Under the pieces are notes generated by a model. It was not told where the DNA came from and did no database searches. It saw only the letters and a list, made by a program, of their open reading frames with translations. From Ascoidea asiatica (taxonomy: Eukaryota > Ascomycota > Saccharomycetes > Ascoideales > Ascoideaceae), in assembly GCA_001600695.1 (NCBI GenBank), contig BCKQ01000002.1, positions 1,116,001-1,180,000 on the forward strand: DNA of 64,000 bases, read 5' to 3'. This document shows, in pieces, positions 21,141-31,881 of the stretch (the first letter of the stretch is position 1; each line of letters starts with the position of its first letter). Position numbers and translations under genes: made by a program.

Positions 21141-21754
21141 TTTGAGAACGTTATATATTTATTATAGTGGCTCCAATGACTATTACTTTTGGTAAAACTA
21201 TTTCTATAGATTTTTCATTTACAAGAGGATGCAAATGATTAATAATTGACCTTAACGATGTTATTTACTGGTCTTTGAATATAATAGAAAGCCTTAAATG
21301 AAATCAGCTCAAAACTTTACCAAAAACCTTTTTATATTTGAGGTAAATGAAATAACAAATCATAACGGAAACAATATTCCATAGCCAGGATTGTTAAAAA
21401 TTTATGGAATTGAATCCTGAGCATGGAAATATGGACACGGAAATATGGAATTTCAGCGTGGCTGAGTATTTCCTATTTAATTTGTACATGGCTTATACCG
21501 AGGCTCAGCCACTCCTGGAAAACAGACTCGTCGACAACAAACTTTGTGGAAGTTGAATCTGAGAAAGTGAGACTTCTTTTATGAAAACAGTTGCCAATCA
21601 ATTATATGTTTATAATCAGCTTTAATTCAATCAATTCAATCAATTCCATTCAAATAGATTCTATTCTGTCAGTTCAATTTATTCATAAATTTTGATAAAA
21701 TTCAATTCATTTTATCCATTTCAATTCAAATCAGATCAAATCAAGCTATGAAAA
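21141..21754. promoter_or_regulatory. Divergent promoter, HBS1 / NECAP-like gene
   Basis: The region is 614 bp. There is a moderately GC-rich patch at about 21440-21545. Repeated TCAATTCAATCAATTC-type words occur just upstream of the NECAP-like gene (about 21620-21740). No gene is seen. Confidence 0.5.
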
Positions 21755-22489
21755 ATGTATGATTTTGATGAAGATGCTAATATTATAGACAATATATGTT
21801 TTTCATGTAATAATGTAAAAGCATATACAGTACCAGCTCCAGAAGAACCTTCAGATCCAAATTCTGTATTTACTCAAGATCAAGATTTTGGTCTTTGGAA
21901 TTTAGAAAATCCAATTTGGAGAGGTAGATTAGAATTACATGAAATTGAAGAAATAATTTCTCAAAATCAAGAAAATGTTAAAAAAAATCCAATTGAATTA
22001 ATGAAATTAATTTTAACTTTATATAATTATGATGGTTCAATTTTTGCAAAAGTTAATTACATCATTGATGATATTAATTTAACTAGAAATTATAATATTA
22101 AAAATACTTATTCAACTAAATTTTATTTAATTTTTGCTTATACTAAAAATATTAAAAAAATAGCTCTTGGTATACGTTTACCAACTTTTGAAGATGTTAA
22201 TGATTTTACTTCCTCATTATCTTCTTTTAGGAGGCGTTTAAAAGTTTTTGTTGATTCTTATAATGAACAACATGATTCTAAGTCAAGTAATCAAGATACT
22301 AATAGTAGCTCCAATGATAATGATAATCCTAATGATAGCTTTAATGATCTCTCTAGTGATCAGCCTAAGAGTACTTCTCTTAAAAGGCTAATAGATGATG
22401 TTACTCATGATGACAATGAACATAACAATGAAAATGAAGATGATGAAGATGATGATTTTGGAGATTTTGTTAAAAGTTCAAGTCAGTGA
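21755..22489 (+). CDS. NECAP-like adaptin-ear-binding coat-associated protein
   Basis: The 244-residue protein has the NECAP PHear fold signature in order. ICFSCNNVKAYTVPAP matches the NECAP start VLCVKPDVSVYRIPP. FGLWNLENPIWRGRLEL matches DWKLDQPDWTGRLRI. FAKVNYIIDD and IALGIRLPTFEDVNDFTSSLSSFRRRLK match FAQAPV and FIGIGFTDRGDAFDFNVSL. NECAPs bind the AP-2 complex and regulate clathrin coat assembly. The C-terminus is Ser/Asn/Asp-rich and ends EDDDFGDFVKSS, an acidic FxDF-type motif as bound by adaptin appendages. S. cerevisiae has no obvious NECAP, so retention here is informative. It shares a divergent promoter with HBS1 and converges on VPS5 across 152 bp. Confidence 0.8.
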   Translation: MYDFDEDANIIDNICFSCNNVKAYTVPAPEEPSDPNSVFTQDQDFGLWNLENPIWRGRLELHEIEEIISQNQENVKKNPIELMKLILTLYNYDGSIFAKVNYIIDDINLTRNYNIKNTYSTKFYLIFAYTKNIKKIALGIRLPTFEDVNDFTSSLSSFRRRLKVFVDSYNEQHDSKSSNQDTNSSSNDNDNPNDSFNDLSSDQPKSTSLKRLIDDVTHDDNEHNNENEDDEDDDFGDFVKSSSQ

Positions 22490-22641
22490 TTTCAATGAGT
22501 AATTCTAATATATTCAATTCTACAATTTACCTTTAATAATTAAAATTTATTATTGTTCATACATATATCTACTTGTGTAATATGCTTCTATACAATATTT
22601 GATATAAAATAATTATTATATAACATTTAGTATATAATATT

Positions 22642-24559
22642 TTAACTATTAAGAATATGCTTCTCATAAAATGTTTCCCATAATTCAATACTTTCTTTTT
22701 GATTTTCAATCATACCTTCAAGATATGTTTCAACTGCATTTCTAAAATCTTCTGTTTTATTTTTCTCAAAATTTTTTAATTGTCCTTTGATAATATTTGA
22801 AATATTATCAAATTTTAATTTTATATTAATTAATTTATTTTCTGAATTATTTAATTCATTTTTAATCAAATTTAATTTATCAATTTGATTTTTATGATTT
22901 TTATAAAATTTATCTAAACTTAATTGTTTTTTATTAACTTCAATTTCAATAATTTTTAATTGTTGTAAAATTTTAATTCTTTGATTAAATATAACTCTAA
23001 TTGATCTAATTTCTCTAATATATTCTTCAATTAAATATCCTAATGTTATCATATCTGAACTTGAATTTCTATTTAATAATTCTTTAATTCTATTTTCAAT
23101 TTTACTAAATTCAAAAATTAAATTTGATGAATTTTTATTAATTTCTAGATTTGATAAATTTATTAGACTTATAGAAAATTCTTCTGTTATATTACTAAGT
23201 TCTTTTTTTTGTTGAATAACATTTTCTAAAGATTTAAAAAAAATTTTAAAACTAATTTCCAAATTTTCAATATATTCTTTCATATCTTTAAAAAATTCAT
23301 CAGGTTCAATAATTTTTGTTGAACTAAATGCATTATTAAATGCTCCAGATAATTTAAATGAACTCATAAAACCTCCTCCACTACTACTATTACTATTATT
23401 ATAATTATTATTATTACTATTATCATTATTATCATTATTTTTATTTGTATTAATATTATTATTTGAATCATATAATAAATTTAAAGAAGAATCTAAAGAA
23501 TTACTTAAATCATCCAGAATCGAAGAAGCTCCAGAACCTGTAATTCTTTCTCTTTCTTTTGAATCACGATTAAAATTTTGACTTGTTAAAAACATAATAA
23601 AATCTTGATCTTTTTGTAAAATTGGATTTTTTGAAATTTTAATAATCATTTTTTCTAAGAAATATCTTCTATTTTCAATAAAATTTTCATTAAATCTACC
23701 CATTGCTTGTTTTGAAGGTGGTGGAGGTATTATTATACCTTGATTTGTAGCTTGTAATTGATGATAAATCCATCTAAAATCTCTATATCTTCTTGAAACA
23801 GAAAAACTTTCAAAATGATTAATATTATAAGTATCTATTTGTTTATTAGGTTCATTATTTGTTTGACTATTACTGTTAATGTTGTTACTGATTGTATTAA
23901 GATGAAGAATTTTTGAATTTGTTTTAGATTTAAGAGTATAAACAATATGAGCGGAAGTTAAATCTCCAACTTTCATTGGATCACTTAAAGAAATTTCAAA
24001 TTTATCTAAAGGTTCTTTAAGTTCATTATCATCATCATCTAATTCTTTATTAATTTTATCAATTGAATTATCATCATTAATAAAATTTTCATTTTCAATT
24101 GAATTTTGAAAATGATTTTGATTTTGAATTTTATTATTATTTATATCTAAATTTTTAAAATAATTACCAATTTTTGAATTTATTGTAGTTGTAGAGAATG
24201 AAGAATCACCAGTTGGGATTTTATTTAAATAATTTAAATTATTATTATTATTATTTGATTGTGGATATAAATCAAATAAAGGAGCATCAAGAGAATTAAA
24301 TAAAATTTCAGCTGGAGTTGGTTCTTTTGAAATATTTGAATTTCTTTTATCATTGATTGATAATTTATTTAGATTATCACTTAATGGATCATTATTACTC
24401 AATTTGTTGTTATTATTATTATTATTATTATTATCAATTTCAATATTTTTATTGATTTCTATTTTTTTATCATTATTATTTATTATCGTATTTTTAGATA
24501 GACTATTTCTACGATGATGACGATGTCTTTTAGCTTTATACATTTTGAAAGGAGTTAAA

Positions 24560-24600
<41 letters not shown>

Positions 24601-25134
24601 TGAATTCGAATTGGAGATTGAATTAGAGTTAGGTGTAATTGAATTTGATAATATGTTTTTTTCTTGAATTGAGTTATTATCAATTAAAGGATCTTTATCG
24701 TTATCAATAAATAACATATCATTTGAAGTAATTTTTTTTTTAGAATCATTTATAGAATTTAAAGATTTATTTTGAGAATTTAAAAAATCATCAGAATTAT
24801 TATCATTGATATTATCAGTTAATGAAGATAATAATTTATTTTTTGAATTTTCTTTTATAATTGAAACATCATTTGAAATTATATTATTCTCATTTTCAAT
24901 CGTTATACTTTTATTTAAATCACCAATAATATCTAATTTGACATTATCTTTATGATCATTTTTGGTGATTATTTTATTTTTGGAATTAGAATTTTCTTCA
25001 TGATCTTCAATGTCTCTAGAAAATGGATTTGATAATGAATCATTTGAATCTTGAACTTTGTCATAAGGAGACGCAAAAGCATCATCCTGAAAGATATTTG
25101 AAGACTCCCAATGAGAAGAAGTTAAATCTTCCAT
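22642..25134 (-). CDS. VPS5: Vps5 retromer sorting nexin
   Basis: The protein is 830 residues (S. cerevisiae Vps5 is about 675). Vps5 pairs with Vps17 to form the membrane-bending part of retromer, which returns Vps10 from endosome to Golgi. Residues 1-375 are acidic/Asn-rich and disordered, with Asn runs at about 179-192 and 235-243. The PX domain starts at DKFEISLSDPMKVGDLTSAHIVYTL (about 378). It continues with SVSRRYRDFRWIYHQL and IIPPPPSKQAMGRFNENFIENRR, the typical phosphoinositide-binding core. The remaining 240 residues are a Vps5-type BAR domain of long charged helices. The IPPPPxKQ...GRFNENFIExRR string favours Vps5 over Vps17. Confidence 0.9.
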
Positions 25135-26130
25135 ATTATATAGATCTTTAAAGTAATTGTAATTGTATTTCAGATAGTGATTGATAAAGCAATTGTAGTT
25201 GCAAATACTGAAATATATCCCAATTAAAATACTTCTATGATCTGGATAAAGATTAAATTGAGTCCAGAATGCTTTCTTTTCCAGCTTGAGAACAACAAAT
25301 CAAGAGTGCAGCAGTTGTAAAAGCAGAGCTGGAGTTACTGCCAGTTGAGATTCAAATGTCGTTACTGCTGCCGTTACCGTCCAAGCAGTACTTTGATACT
25401 CTTCTGATACTCGAAGTGATAAGTATTATGTAATGTCACAGGGTATGGATAAAGTTATTACCGTAGCAAGGATATGGAAGTACTTTTTATTTATTTATCC
25501 GTATCACGTAAGATTTAATAAAAAGTGACTCAGCAAGATATTTGTGACCCGCTGCAATGGTTTGGTTTGATTGAGAATTTGAAAATTCCAAAAGCCCAAC
25601 AATTTTCATATCAGTTCATATTTTGATTTGTAGCCGGCTTGAAGTCTTATCCCTTAGATCGAGAAACTTGCCGTCTTTAGTCGTTCCGTGTCACGTGTAA
25701 TAGAAAAAAGCACGTTAATAAGTATAAAATCAGGACATTTATTACTGTAAATAAGATTTATTATTTTGAATAACCTTATAGATATGATACAGATATATCT
25801 CGTTTATATCAAGTATTGTATGCAGCAGAATCTGTGGTTTAAGAGAACCGGTGTCTGATATTCATATTTCCAATCACTTTATCTTTATTCGGTTGAAAAA
25901 GAAATCAGATTATTTTAATCGATAAAATATTTGTTGCATGAATTCAGATTTAGCATAAACTTTTTTTTTCCATTTTTTTAGAAGCATTTATATAATTATT
26001 CTTTCCCAGTAAAGTTAATCAATAAATTAATTCTTTTTTTTTTTAGAATTATCATATTTTTTTTTTTTTAGAAAGATAAGTGATTTTATTCTTAAAATCT
26101 ATTATATTTATTCCCTTACACTCACATTTT

Positions 26131-26162
<32 letters not shown>

Positions 26163-26173
26163 CTGATAGAAAA
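25135..26173. promoter_or_regulatory. Divergent promoter, VPS5 / FAD2, 1.0 kb
   Basis: The region holds a mixed-composition part (about 25270-25700), a perfect GTCACGTG E-box (25690-25697), T-rich tracts at about 25960-26060, and an AT repeat (26137-26162) 13 bp before the FAD2 ATG. No gene is seen. Confidence 0.55.
25690..25697 (+). promoter_or_regulatory. Cbf1-type E-box GTCACGTG
   Basis: This is a perfect RTCACRTG match, 476 bp upstream of the FAD2 start and 556 bp upstream of the VPS5 start. Which gene it serves is unknown. Confidence 0.5.
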
Positions 26174-27454
26174 ATGTCTGCAACCACTGTTACTGGTTCA
26201 GGCAATCAAGGTAATTGTCAAGGAACTGCAATTTCAACTTCAACTTCAACTTCAACTAAAAGAAGTGGAAATGTTACCTCATTAAATAATAATCAAGAAC
26301 ATAAAACTGCAATTGATACTTATGGAAATGTATTTGAAGTTCCTGATTATTCAATTAAAGATATTTTAAGTGCAATTCCAAAACGTTGTTATGAAAGAAT
26401 ATGGTATGAAGGTTTATATTATGTTTTTAGAGATATTGCTTGTATGTTAACTATTGGTTATATTGGTAATAATTATATACCTTTAATACCAAATCAATTC
26501 ATAAGAGCTTTATCATGGTTTTCATATGCAACTATTCAAGGTTTACTTGGTACTGGACTTTGGGTTTTAAGTCATGAATGTGGACATCGTGCATTTTCTG
26601 ATTATGAATGGTTAGATTCAACTGTTGGATGGATTTTACATAGTTATTTATTAGTTCCATTTTTTAGTTGGAAATTTTCTCATGGTAAACATCATAAAGC
26701 AACTGGTCATTTAACAAGAGATATGGTATTTGTACCAAAAACAAAAGAACAATTTTTAAAATCAAGAGGTGTTGAAAAACTTAAAGATTTATCTCAAGAT
26801 TCTCCAATTGTAAGTTTATATGGTTTACTTGTACAACAATTTGGTGGATGGATTGCATATCTTTTTACTAATGTCAGTGGTCAACCACATCCAGGTGTAT
26901 CTGCATGGAAAACTAATCATTTTCATCCAGCTGGTGCAATATTTGAAGAAAAAGATTATTGGTATGTTTTTTTATCTGATGTTGGTATTATTATTCAATT
27001 AGGTATAATATATATGTGGATTCAAACTTATGGAATTTGGAATTGGTTTATAAATTGGTTTTTACCATATATTTGGGTTAATCATTGGTTAGTTTTTATT
27101 ACTTTCTTACAACATACTGATCCAACAATGCCTCATTATGATGCAGATGAATGGAATTTTGCAAAAGGTGCAGCTGCAACCATTGATAGAGAATTTGGTT
27201 TTGTTGGTAAACACATATTTCATGATATTATTGAAACTCATGTTTTACATCATTATTGTTCAAGAATTCCATTTTATAATGCAAGAGAAGCAAGTGAATC
27301 TATTAAAAAAGTTATGGGACAACATTATAAACATACTGATGAAAATATGTGGGTTAGTTTATGGAAAACTGCAAGATGGTGTCAATTTGTTGATGGTGAT
27401 AATGGTGTAAGAATGTACAGAAATATTAATAATTTAGGTCCAAGTGCCGAATAA
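26174..27454 (+). CDS. FAD2: Delta-12 fatty acid desaturase (oleate to linoleate)
   Basis: This 426-residue ER membrane desaturase inserts a double bond at delta-12 of oleoyl lipids using cytochrome b5 electrons. All three histidine boxes are present at the usual spacing: HECGH (134-138), HGKHH (170-174) and HVLHH (356-360). Other family words are LGTGLWVLSHECGHRAFSDY, VGWILHSYLLVPFFSWKFSH, HFHPAGAIFEEKDYW and FLQHTDPTMPHYD. The extreme N-terminus is Thr/Ser-rich. The gene is absent from S. cerevisiae but common in other budding yeasts. FAD2 (delta-12) and FAD3 (omega-3) are close paralogs, so the double-bond position is inferred from overall resemblance. Coding DNA is slightly less AT-rich than the neighbours, as expected for a well-expressed gene. 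Confidence 0.9.
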   Translation: MSATTVTGSGNQGNCQGTAISTSTSTSTKRSGNVTSLNNNQEHKTAIDTYGNVFEVPDYSIKDILSAIPKRCYERIWYEGLYYVFRDIACMLTIGYIGNNYIPLIPNQFIRALSWFSYATIQGLLGTGLWVLSHECGHRAFSDYEWLDSTVGWILHSYLLVPFFSWKFSHGKHHKATGHLTRDMVFVPKTKEQFLKSRGVEKLKDLSQDSPIVSLYGLLVQQFGGWIAYLFTNVSGQPHPGVSAWKTNHFHPAGAIFEEKDYWYVFLSDVGIIIQLGIIYMWIQTYGIWNWFINWFLPYIWVNHWLVFITFLQHTDPTMPHYDADEWNFAKGAAATIDREFGFVGKHIFHDIIETHVLHHYCSRIPFYNAREASESIKKVMGQHYKHTDENMWVSLWKTARWCQFVDGDNGVRMYRNINNLGPSAE

Positions 27455-27715
27455 ATTAAAAAGTTTTGAACCAAAATAAAAGAAAAAAAAAAAAAAGAAA
27501 GTGAATGGGTTTTTTTTTTAACTGGATGGGCGTGTTTTTTTTCGATAAACAAGATAAGAAATTGAGTAACTATAAATTATAAATTATAAACTAAAAAAAC
27601 AAAAGCAAACCATTTCCTTAAATATATTACAAAAAAATAAAAAGAAATTTCATTAATATTCTTTTTGTTTATTGTTAGATTTGAATAGAGTAAATATCAT
27701 TTATTTAGAAATACA

Positions 27716-27757
<42 letters not shown>

Positions 27758-28151
27758 ATTAATATTATTATGATCTACCGAAGGTATATGTATAAGCCTC
27801 CATGTGGCGTTTACACGCGGCGAGAATTAAAGGGTCATTGCGGAAACAGTAACGCCACTTCCACTCCGGCGATAGCGTTGAAATGATTAACGACGTTCCA
27901 GTTCTCTCCTGGGTTTGTTGTTTTCAATTTGAGAAGAAGCAACAGCCTCCAGCGCAAACAAACTATCAACAATCAATAACCAATAATCAATGTCTATCAA
28001 TGATCAAAATAAATCAGAATCAAAAGTATAATATTTAAAAATCTATAAGATAATAATATAATATAATATAATATAATTTAATATAATATAAAATATTCAT
28101 TCATTTAACAAACTTTGACTTTCAATAATATATTAGCTTAATTTATTAAAA
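27455..28151. promoter_or_regulatory. Intergenic region, FAD2 3' flank and epsin promoter
   Basis: The region is 697 bp. It carries A-rich and T-rich tracts just after FAD2, an ATT microsatellite (27716-27756), then a GC-rich island (about 27780-27955, including ACACGCGGCGAG and CTCCGGCGATAGCG). ATAAT-rich repeats lie at about 28050-28090. Confidence 0.5.
27716..27756 (+). repeat. (ATT)n microsatellite, non-coding
   Basis: This ATT run of about 41 nt is the same triplet that encodes Asn runs on the opposite strand in many genes here, but it lies between genes. Confidence 0.9.
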
Positions 28152-29726
28152 ATGCCTAGTAAATTAGTACGTTCAGTTAAAAATGCTGTAAGTGGTTACA
28201 GTTCTGTTCAAATTATGGTCAGAAATGCAACTGCAAATGAACCAAATGGTCCAAGTACTTCTGAAATGCAACTTATTGCTGAACATTCATATAGTGGTGC
28301 TGAATTTTATGATTTAATGGATATGATAGATAAAAGATTAAATGATAAAGGTAAATATTGGAGACATGTTGCAAAAGCTTTAACTTTATTAGATTATTTA
28401 GTTAGATTTGGTTCTGAAAATGTTGTACTTTGGTCAAAAGAAAATTTATATATTATTAAAACTTTAAGAGAATTCACTTATACTGATGATACTGGTTATG
28501 ATCAAGGTGGAATAATAAGAACAAAAGCAAAAGAATTAACTTCTTTATTATTAGATGATGATAGATTAAATTCAGAAAGAAGAGAAAGACTGGGTAATCG
28601 TTCTCATCATAATATTAATAGTACTGATGATAGTCTCAATAGTAATAATAGTAACAATAACAATATTAATAATAATAATCATCCAAAAAGAAGAAATAGA
28701 GGAGCAGATGGTGAATATGAAGAAGATTTACAAGCTGCTTTAGAACAAAGTAAAAGAACTGCAGAAGAAGATGATAGAAGAAGAAGACGAAGATGTAATG
28801 ATGATGATGATGAAAGTTTACAAGCTGTAATCAAATTATCAAAAGAAGAAGAAGAAATGAAAAGAATGAAAGAAATTCAACAACAAAATTTATTAGATCT
28901 TGATGACGATGAAGATAATAATAATCAAAATCAAAATCAAACTCAATCAGCTTATCAATTAGCTTTTATCCAACAACAACAGCAACAACCATTTATGCAA
29001 GTTGATATGTTTGGAAATCCAATAACTTATGCTCAACAAAATCCAGTAGGTACTGGATTCTTACAAAATGCTTATGCAACTGGTATGAATGTAAATCCTT
29101 ATCAACAACAACAAGATCAAAATTTGGCATATCAACAACAACAGCAACAATTATATCTTCAACAACAGCAACAATTATTGCAACAACAACAACAACAACA
29201 ACAACAACAGTTCCTAGAACCTTTGAAAACTGGATCTCATAATCCTTTTGCATTTGGTGCCCCACAACCTCAATCTCAACCACAACAACAACAACCCCAA
29301 CAGAATTTTTTTGACATATCTCAATATCAACAGCAACAACAACCTCAAGAATTTCAACAACAACAACAACCTCAACAACAACAACAACCTTTAACTCAAA
29401 CTTTAACAGGTCAACAAAAAATGAATGCAAAACATGCTGAATTAAATGCTTTATTAGCTCAAGGAACTGGAATAGATACTTTTGGTAATGAAGGTGATTT
29501 AAGAATACCACAACAACATACTAAAACTGCTCAATTTATTAATAGTTCAGGAACTGGTTATAAACAAGAATCAAATTCTAATCCTTCAAATCCATTTTTT
29601 GGTTCTCAATATACTGGTATGCCAAATTCAAATATTGTTCCTTCTTATACAGGTTATGGTTTTGGTAATGCTCCAAATAAAACTCAAAATCAATCAAATC
29701 AAGAAATGAATTTAATTGATATATAA
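28152..29726 (+). CDS. ENT1: Epsin Ent1/Ent2
   Basis: The 524-residue endocytic adaptor binds PI(4,5)P2, ubiquitinated cargo and clathrin. The ENTH domain spans residues 1-145 (LVRSVKNAVSGYSSVQIMVRNAT, KGKYWRHVAKALTLLDYLVRFGSE, REFTY...DQG..IRTKAKELT). Two ubiquitin-interacting motifs follow: EEDLQAALEQSKRTAEED (about 190-207) and DESLQAVIKLSKEEEE (about 220-235). Next come a Gln-rich region, EH-binding NPF motifs (in HNPFAFG and NPFFGSQ), and the Ent-type tail GTGIDTFGNEGDLRIPQQHTK. It ends in the clathrin-box-like NLIDI. A DMFGNPITYAQQ segment matches the repeated FGNPIT element of yeast Ent1. Yeasts that have not undergone genome duplication have one ENT1/2 gene, so the symbol could equally be ENT2. 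Confidence 0.9.
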   Translation: MPSKLVRSVKNAVSGYSSVQIMVRNATANEPNGPSTSEMQLIAEHSYSGAEFYDLMDMIDKRLNDKGKYWRHVAKALTLLDYLVRFGSENVVLWSKENLYIIKTLREFTYTDDTGYDQGGIIRTKAKELTSLLLDDDRLNSERRERLGNRSHHNINSTDDSLNSNNSNNNNINNNNHPKRRNRGADGEYEEDLQAALEQSKRTAEEDDRRRRRRCNDDDDESLQAVIKLSKEEEEMKRMKEIQQQNLLDLDDDEDNNNQNQNQTQSAYQLAFIQQQQQQPFMQVDMFGNPITYAQQNPVGTGFLQNAYATGMNVNPYQQQQDQNLAYQQQQQQLYLQQQQQLLQQQQQQQQQQFLEPLKTGSHNPFAFGAPQPQSQPQQQQPQQNFFDISQYQQQQQPQEFQQQQQPQQQQQPLTQTLTGQQKMNAKHAELNALLAQGTGIDTFGNEGDLRIPQQHTKTAQFINSSGTGYKQESNSNPSNPFFGSQYTGMPNSNIVPSYTGYGFGNAPNKTQNQSNQEMNLIDI

Positions 29727-30147
29727 TCTGTAAATCAATAACTCAAAAGATCAATAAATCAAATTAAGCACCTCAATAACCAATAACCAATATCCATCAA
29801 CAAATACATAATAATAAATTAATCAATAAATTACTTAATTAATAAAAATCCATGAACAAATCATTCGCTCTAGATCTTTTGTTTACAAAAATTGCTGCTT
29901 TTGTTAATTGGTTTTCTTTTAAGAAATTTGTATATATTAGTATTTTCTTTTCTTTCTTTCTTTTGTGCGTTTAAAATAGACTCTTTTGAATAAAATTAAT
30001 TTTCTTAAACACAAAAAAAAATAATAAAAATCAAGAAAACAGATAAGTTCTCAAATCATTGTTTATTCGTAATAGATTATATGAAATTCAATTCTATAAT
30101 AAATTTATTAATTTTTATATTTATATTTATATTATAATATAACTTTT
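29727..30147. other. Convergent gap, epsin / ILV1
   Basis: This 421-bp AT-rich region holds two 3' flanks. TATATT-type elements near 29930 and 30115-30140 could serve polyadenylation. No gene is seen. Confidence 0.5.
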
Positions 30148-31881
30148 CTATGGTTTTAAAAATTTTTGAACGATAACATTCTCAGATACATCACAATATC
30201 TATAGTTTAGATTATCTAAAAATTCTTGAAATTTTTTATCATCTTCCTTTGGAACATCTAGTCCTGCTAATACTTGTGCCATATCTGATCCATGATTTCT
30301 ATAATGAAATAAGGTTAAATTCCATTGACCTTTTAAATTCTCTAAAAATTTAGTTAAAGCTCCTGGTTTTTCAGGAAATTCAAAACTTAATAATCTTTCT
30401 CCGGGAATATTTGGACTACCTCCAACAAGATATCTACCATGAGATTTTGCAATTTCATTATTTGAAATATCAATAGCAGAAAATCCAATTTTTTCCAATT
30501 TTTCAACAACTTCATGAATATCTTCATTTCTATTTTTTACACTAAATGAAGTATATATACAAGCTGGAATTGGTTCTCCATTAGTAGATTGTAATGAAGA
30601 TTTTTCATTATAACGATAAGAAAATTCAGTTACAGATCTTGGATGTATAATAGATTGTAATTTTTGAAAAGATCCTGGAATATCAGGTATTGTTATCAAC
30701 ATAAAAACTTCTTTACCTTCACCAAGAACAGCTCTTTCACTTACAAATCTTAATCTATCAAAATTCATATTTGCACCAGATAATACAGGAACATAAGTTT
30801 TTTTAGAATGATCAATTTTTGGATTTTCAGCAATATATTTTTTCATACCAGCAACAGTCATTGCTCCGGATGGTTCAACAACAGATCTTGTATCTTCAAA
30901 TACATCTTTAATTGCAGCACAAATTTCATCAGTATTTACACGAATAACTTCATCAACATTTTCCATACATATACGAGTAGTTTCAATACCCATATTTTTA
31001 ACAGCAGTTCCATCAGCAAAACTTCCAACTGAATCAAGTATAACATGTTTTCCAGTTTTCTTAGATTGGTATAAAGCATCAGCATCATAAGTTTCAACAC
31101 CTATCACTTTAACATTAGGAGCAATACGTTTAAGATAAGAAGATACACCAGCAATTAAACCACCACCACCAACAGCACAAAACACTGCTGATAGACTACC
31201 ACATTTAATTTGTCTTAATAATTCTAAAGCAATAGTTCCTTGACCTGCAATAACCAAAGGATGATCAAAAGGTGGAATATTTGTCAAATCATGTTCTTTT
31301 GTAAGTTTTGCACATTGTTCTTTTGCACTATCAAAATCTTCACCAAATAATACAACATTTGCACCAAGTCTACTTACGTTTGTAAATTTTATAGAAGGAG
31401 TTGCGAGTGGCATAACGATTGTGGATTTAATGCCTAATCTTTTACTAGAATAAGCAACACCTTGAGCATGATTTCCAGCAGAACAAGCAATAACACCTTT
31501 TGCTTTTTTATCATCTGGTAAATTGGCAATCATATTATAAGCACCTCTTAATTTAAATGAAAAAACAGGTAATAAATCTTCTCTTTTCAAAAAAACATTA
31601 GAATTAGTTTTGGCAGATAAAGAATAAGCATTGGTTATTGGTGATTCATCTATAACATCATAAACTCTAGAAGTTAAAATCATTCTTACATAATCTGGTT
31701 CACCATTTGGTAATAAATTTTCTGGATTTAAATCTGGAAAAGTAGATGATTTTACTGTTGAATTGAATCTAGCCAAAACACTTTTTTGATTATTTATATT
31801 ATACAGGTTATGAAAATGAGATTTTGAGGAAAGTACAGTCCTTGATATTTTTTGAAGCAAAGCCTCATTTAGCAAAACCAT
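30148..31881 (-). CDS. ILV1: Threonine deaminase (mitochondrial)
   Basis: At 577 residues it is nearly identical in length to yeast Ilv1 (576). It converts threonine to 2-oxobutyrate, the committed step of isoleucine synthesis, using PLP. Residues 1-45 form a Ser/Arg-rich, acid-poor mitochondrial presequence. The PLP lysine is K110 in VFSFKLRGAYN. Other family words are CSAGNHAQGVAYS, SAVFCAVGGGGLIAGVSSYLKR (phosphate-binding loop) and VEPSGAMTVAGMKKY. The C-terminal third holds two ACT-like regulatory domains (starting near VFMLITIPDIPGSFQKL and LLSFEFPEKPGALTKFL) for isoleucine inhibition and valine activation. A Gcn4 site lies upstream at 32126. Confidence 0.95.
   Translation of the reverse strand: MVLLNEALLQKISRTVLSSKSHFHNLYNINNQKSVLARFNSTVKSSTFPDLNPENLLPNGEPDYVRMILTSRVYDVIDESPITNAYSLSAKTNSNVFLKREDLLPVFSFKLRGAYNMIANLPDDKKAKGVIACSAGNHAQGVAYSSKRLGIKSTIVMPLATPSIKFTNVSRLGANVVLFGEDFDSAKEQCAKLTKEHDLTNIPPFDHPLVIAGQGTIALELLRQIKCGSLSAVFCAVGGGGLIAGVSSYLKRIAPNVKVIGVETYDADALYQSKKTGKHVILDSVGSFADGTAVKNMGIETTRICMENVDEVIRVNTDEICAAIKDVFEDTRSVVEPSGAMTVAGMKKYIAENPKIDHSKKTYVPVLSGANMNFDRLRFVSERAVLGEGKEVFMLITIPDIPGSFQKLQSIIHPRSVTEFSYRYNEKSSLQSTNGEPIPACIYTSFSVKNRNEDIHEVVEKLEKIGFSAIDISNNEIAKSHGRYLVGGSPNIPGERLLSFEFPEKPGALTKFLENLKGQWNLTLFHYRNHGSDMAQVLAGLDVPKEDDKKFQEFLDNLNYRYCDVSENVIVQKFLKP

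Noticed and set aside
25690-25865. Possible point centromere: GTCACGTG (CDEI-like), about 165 bp of AT-rich DNA, then ATATTTCCAATC
   Set aside because: The CDEIII core CCG is missing (CCA instead), and the site is in an ordinary divergent promoter. An E-box explains it better.
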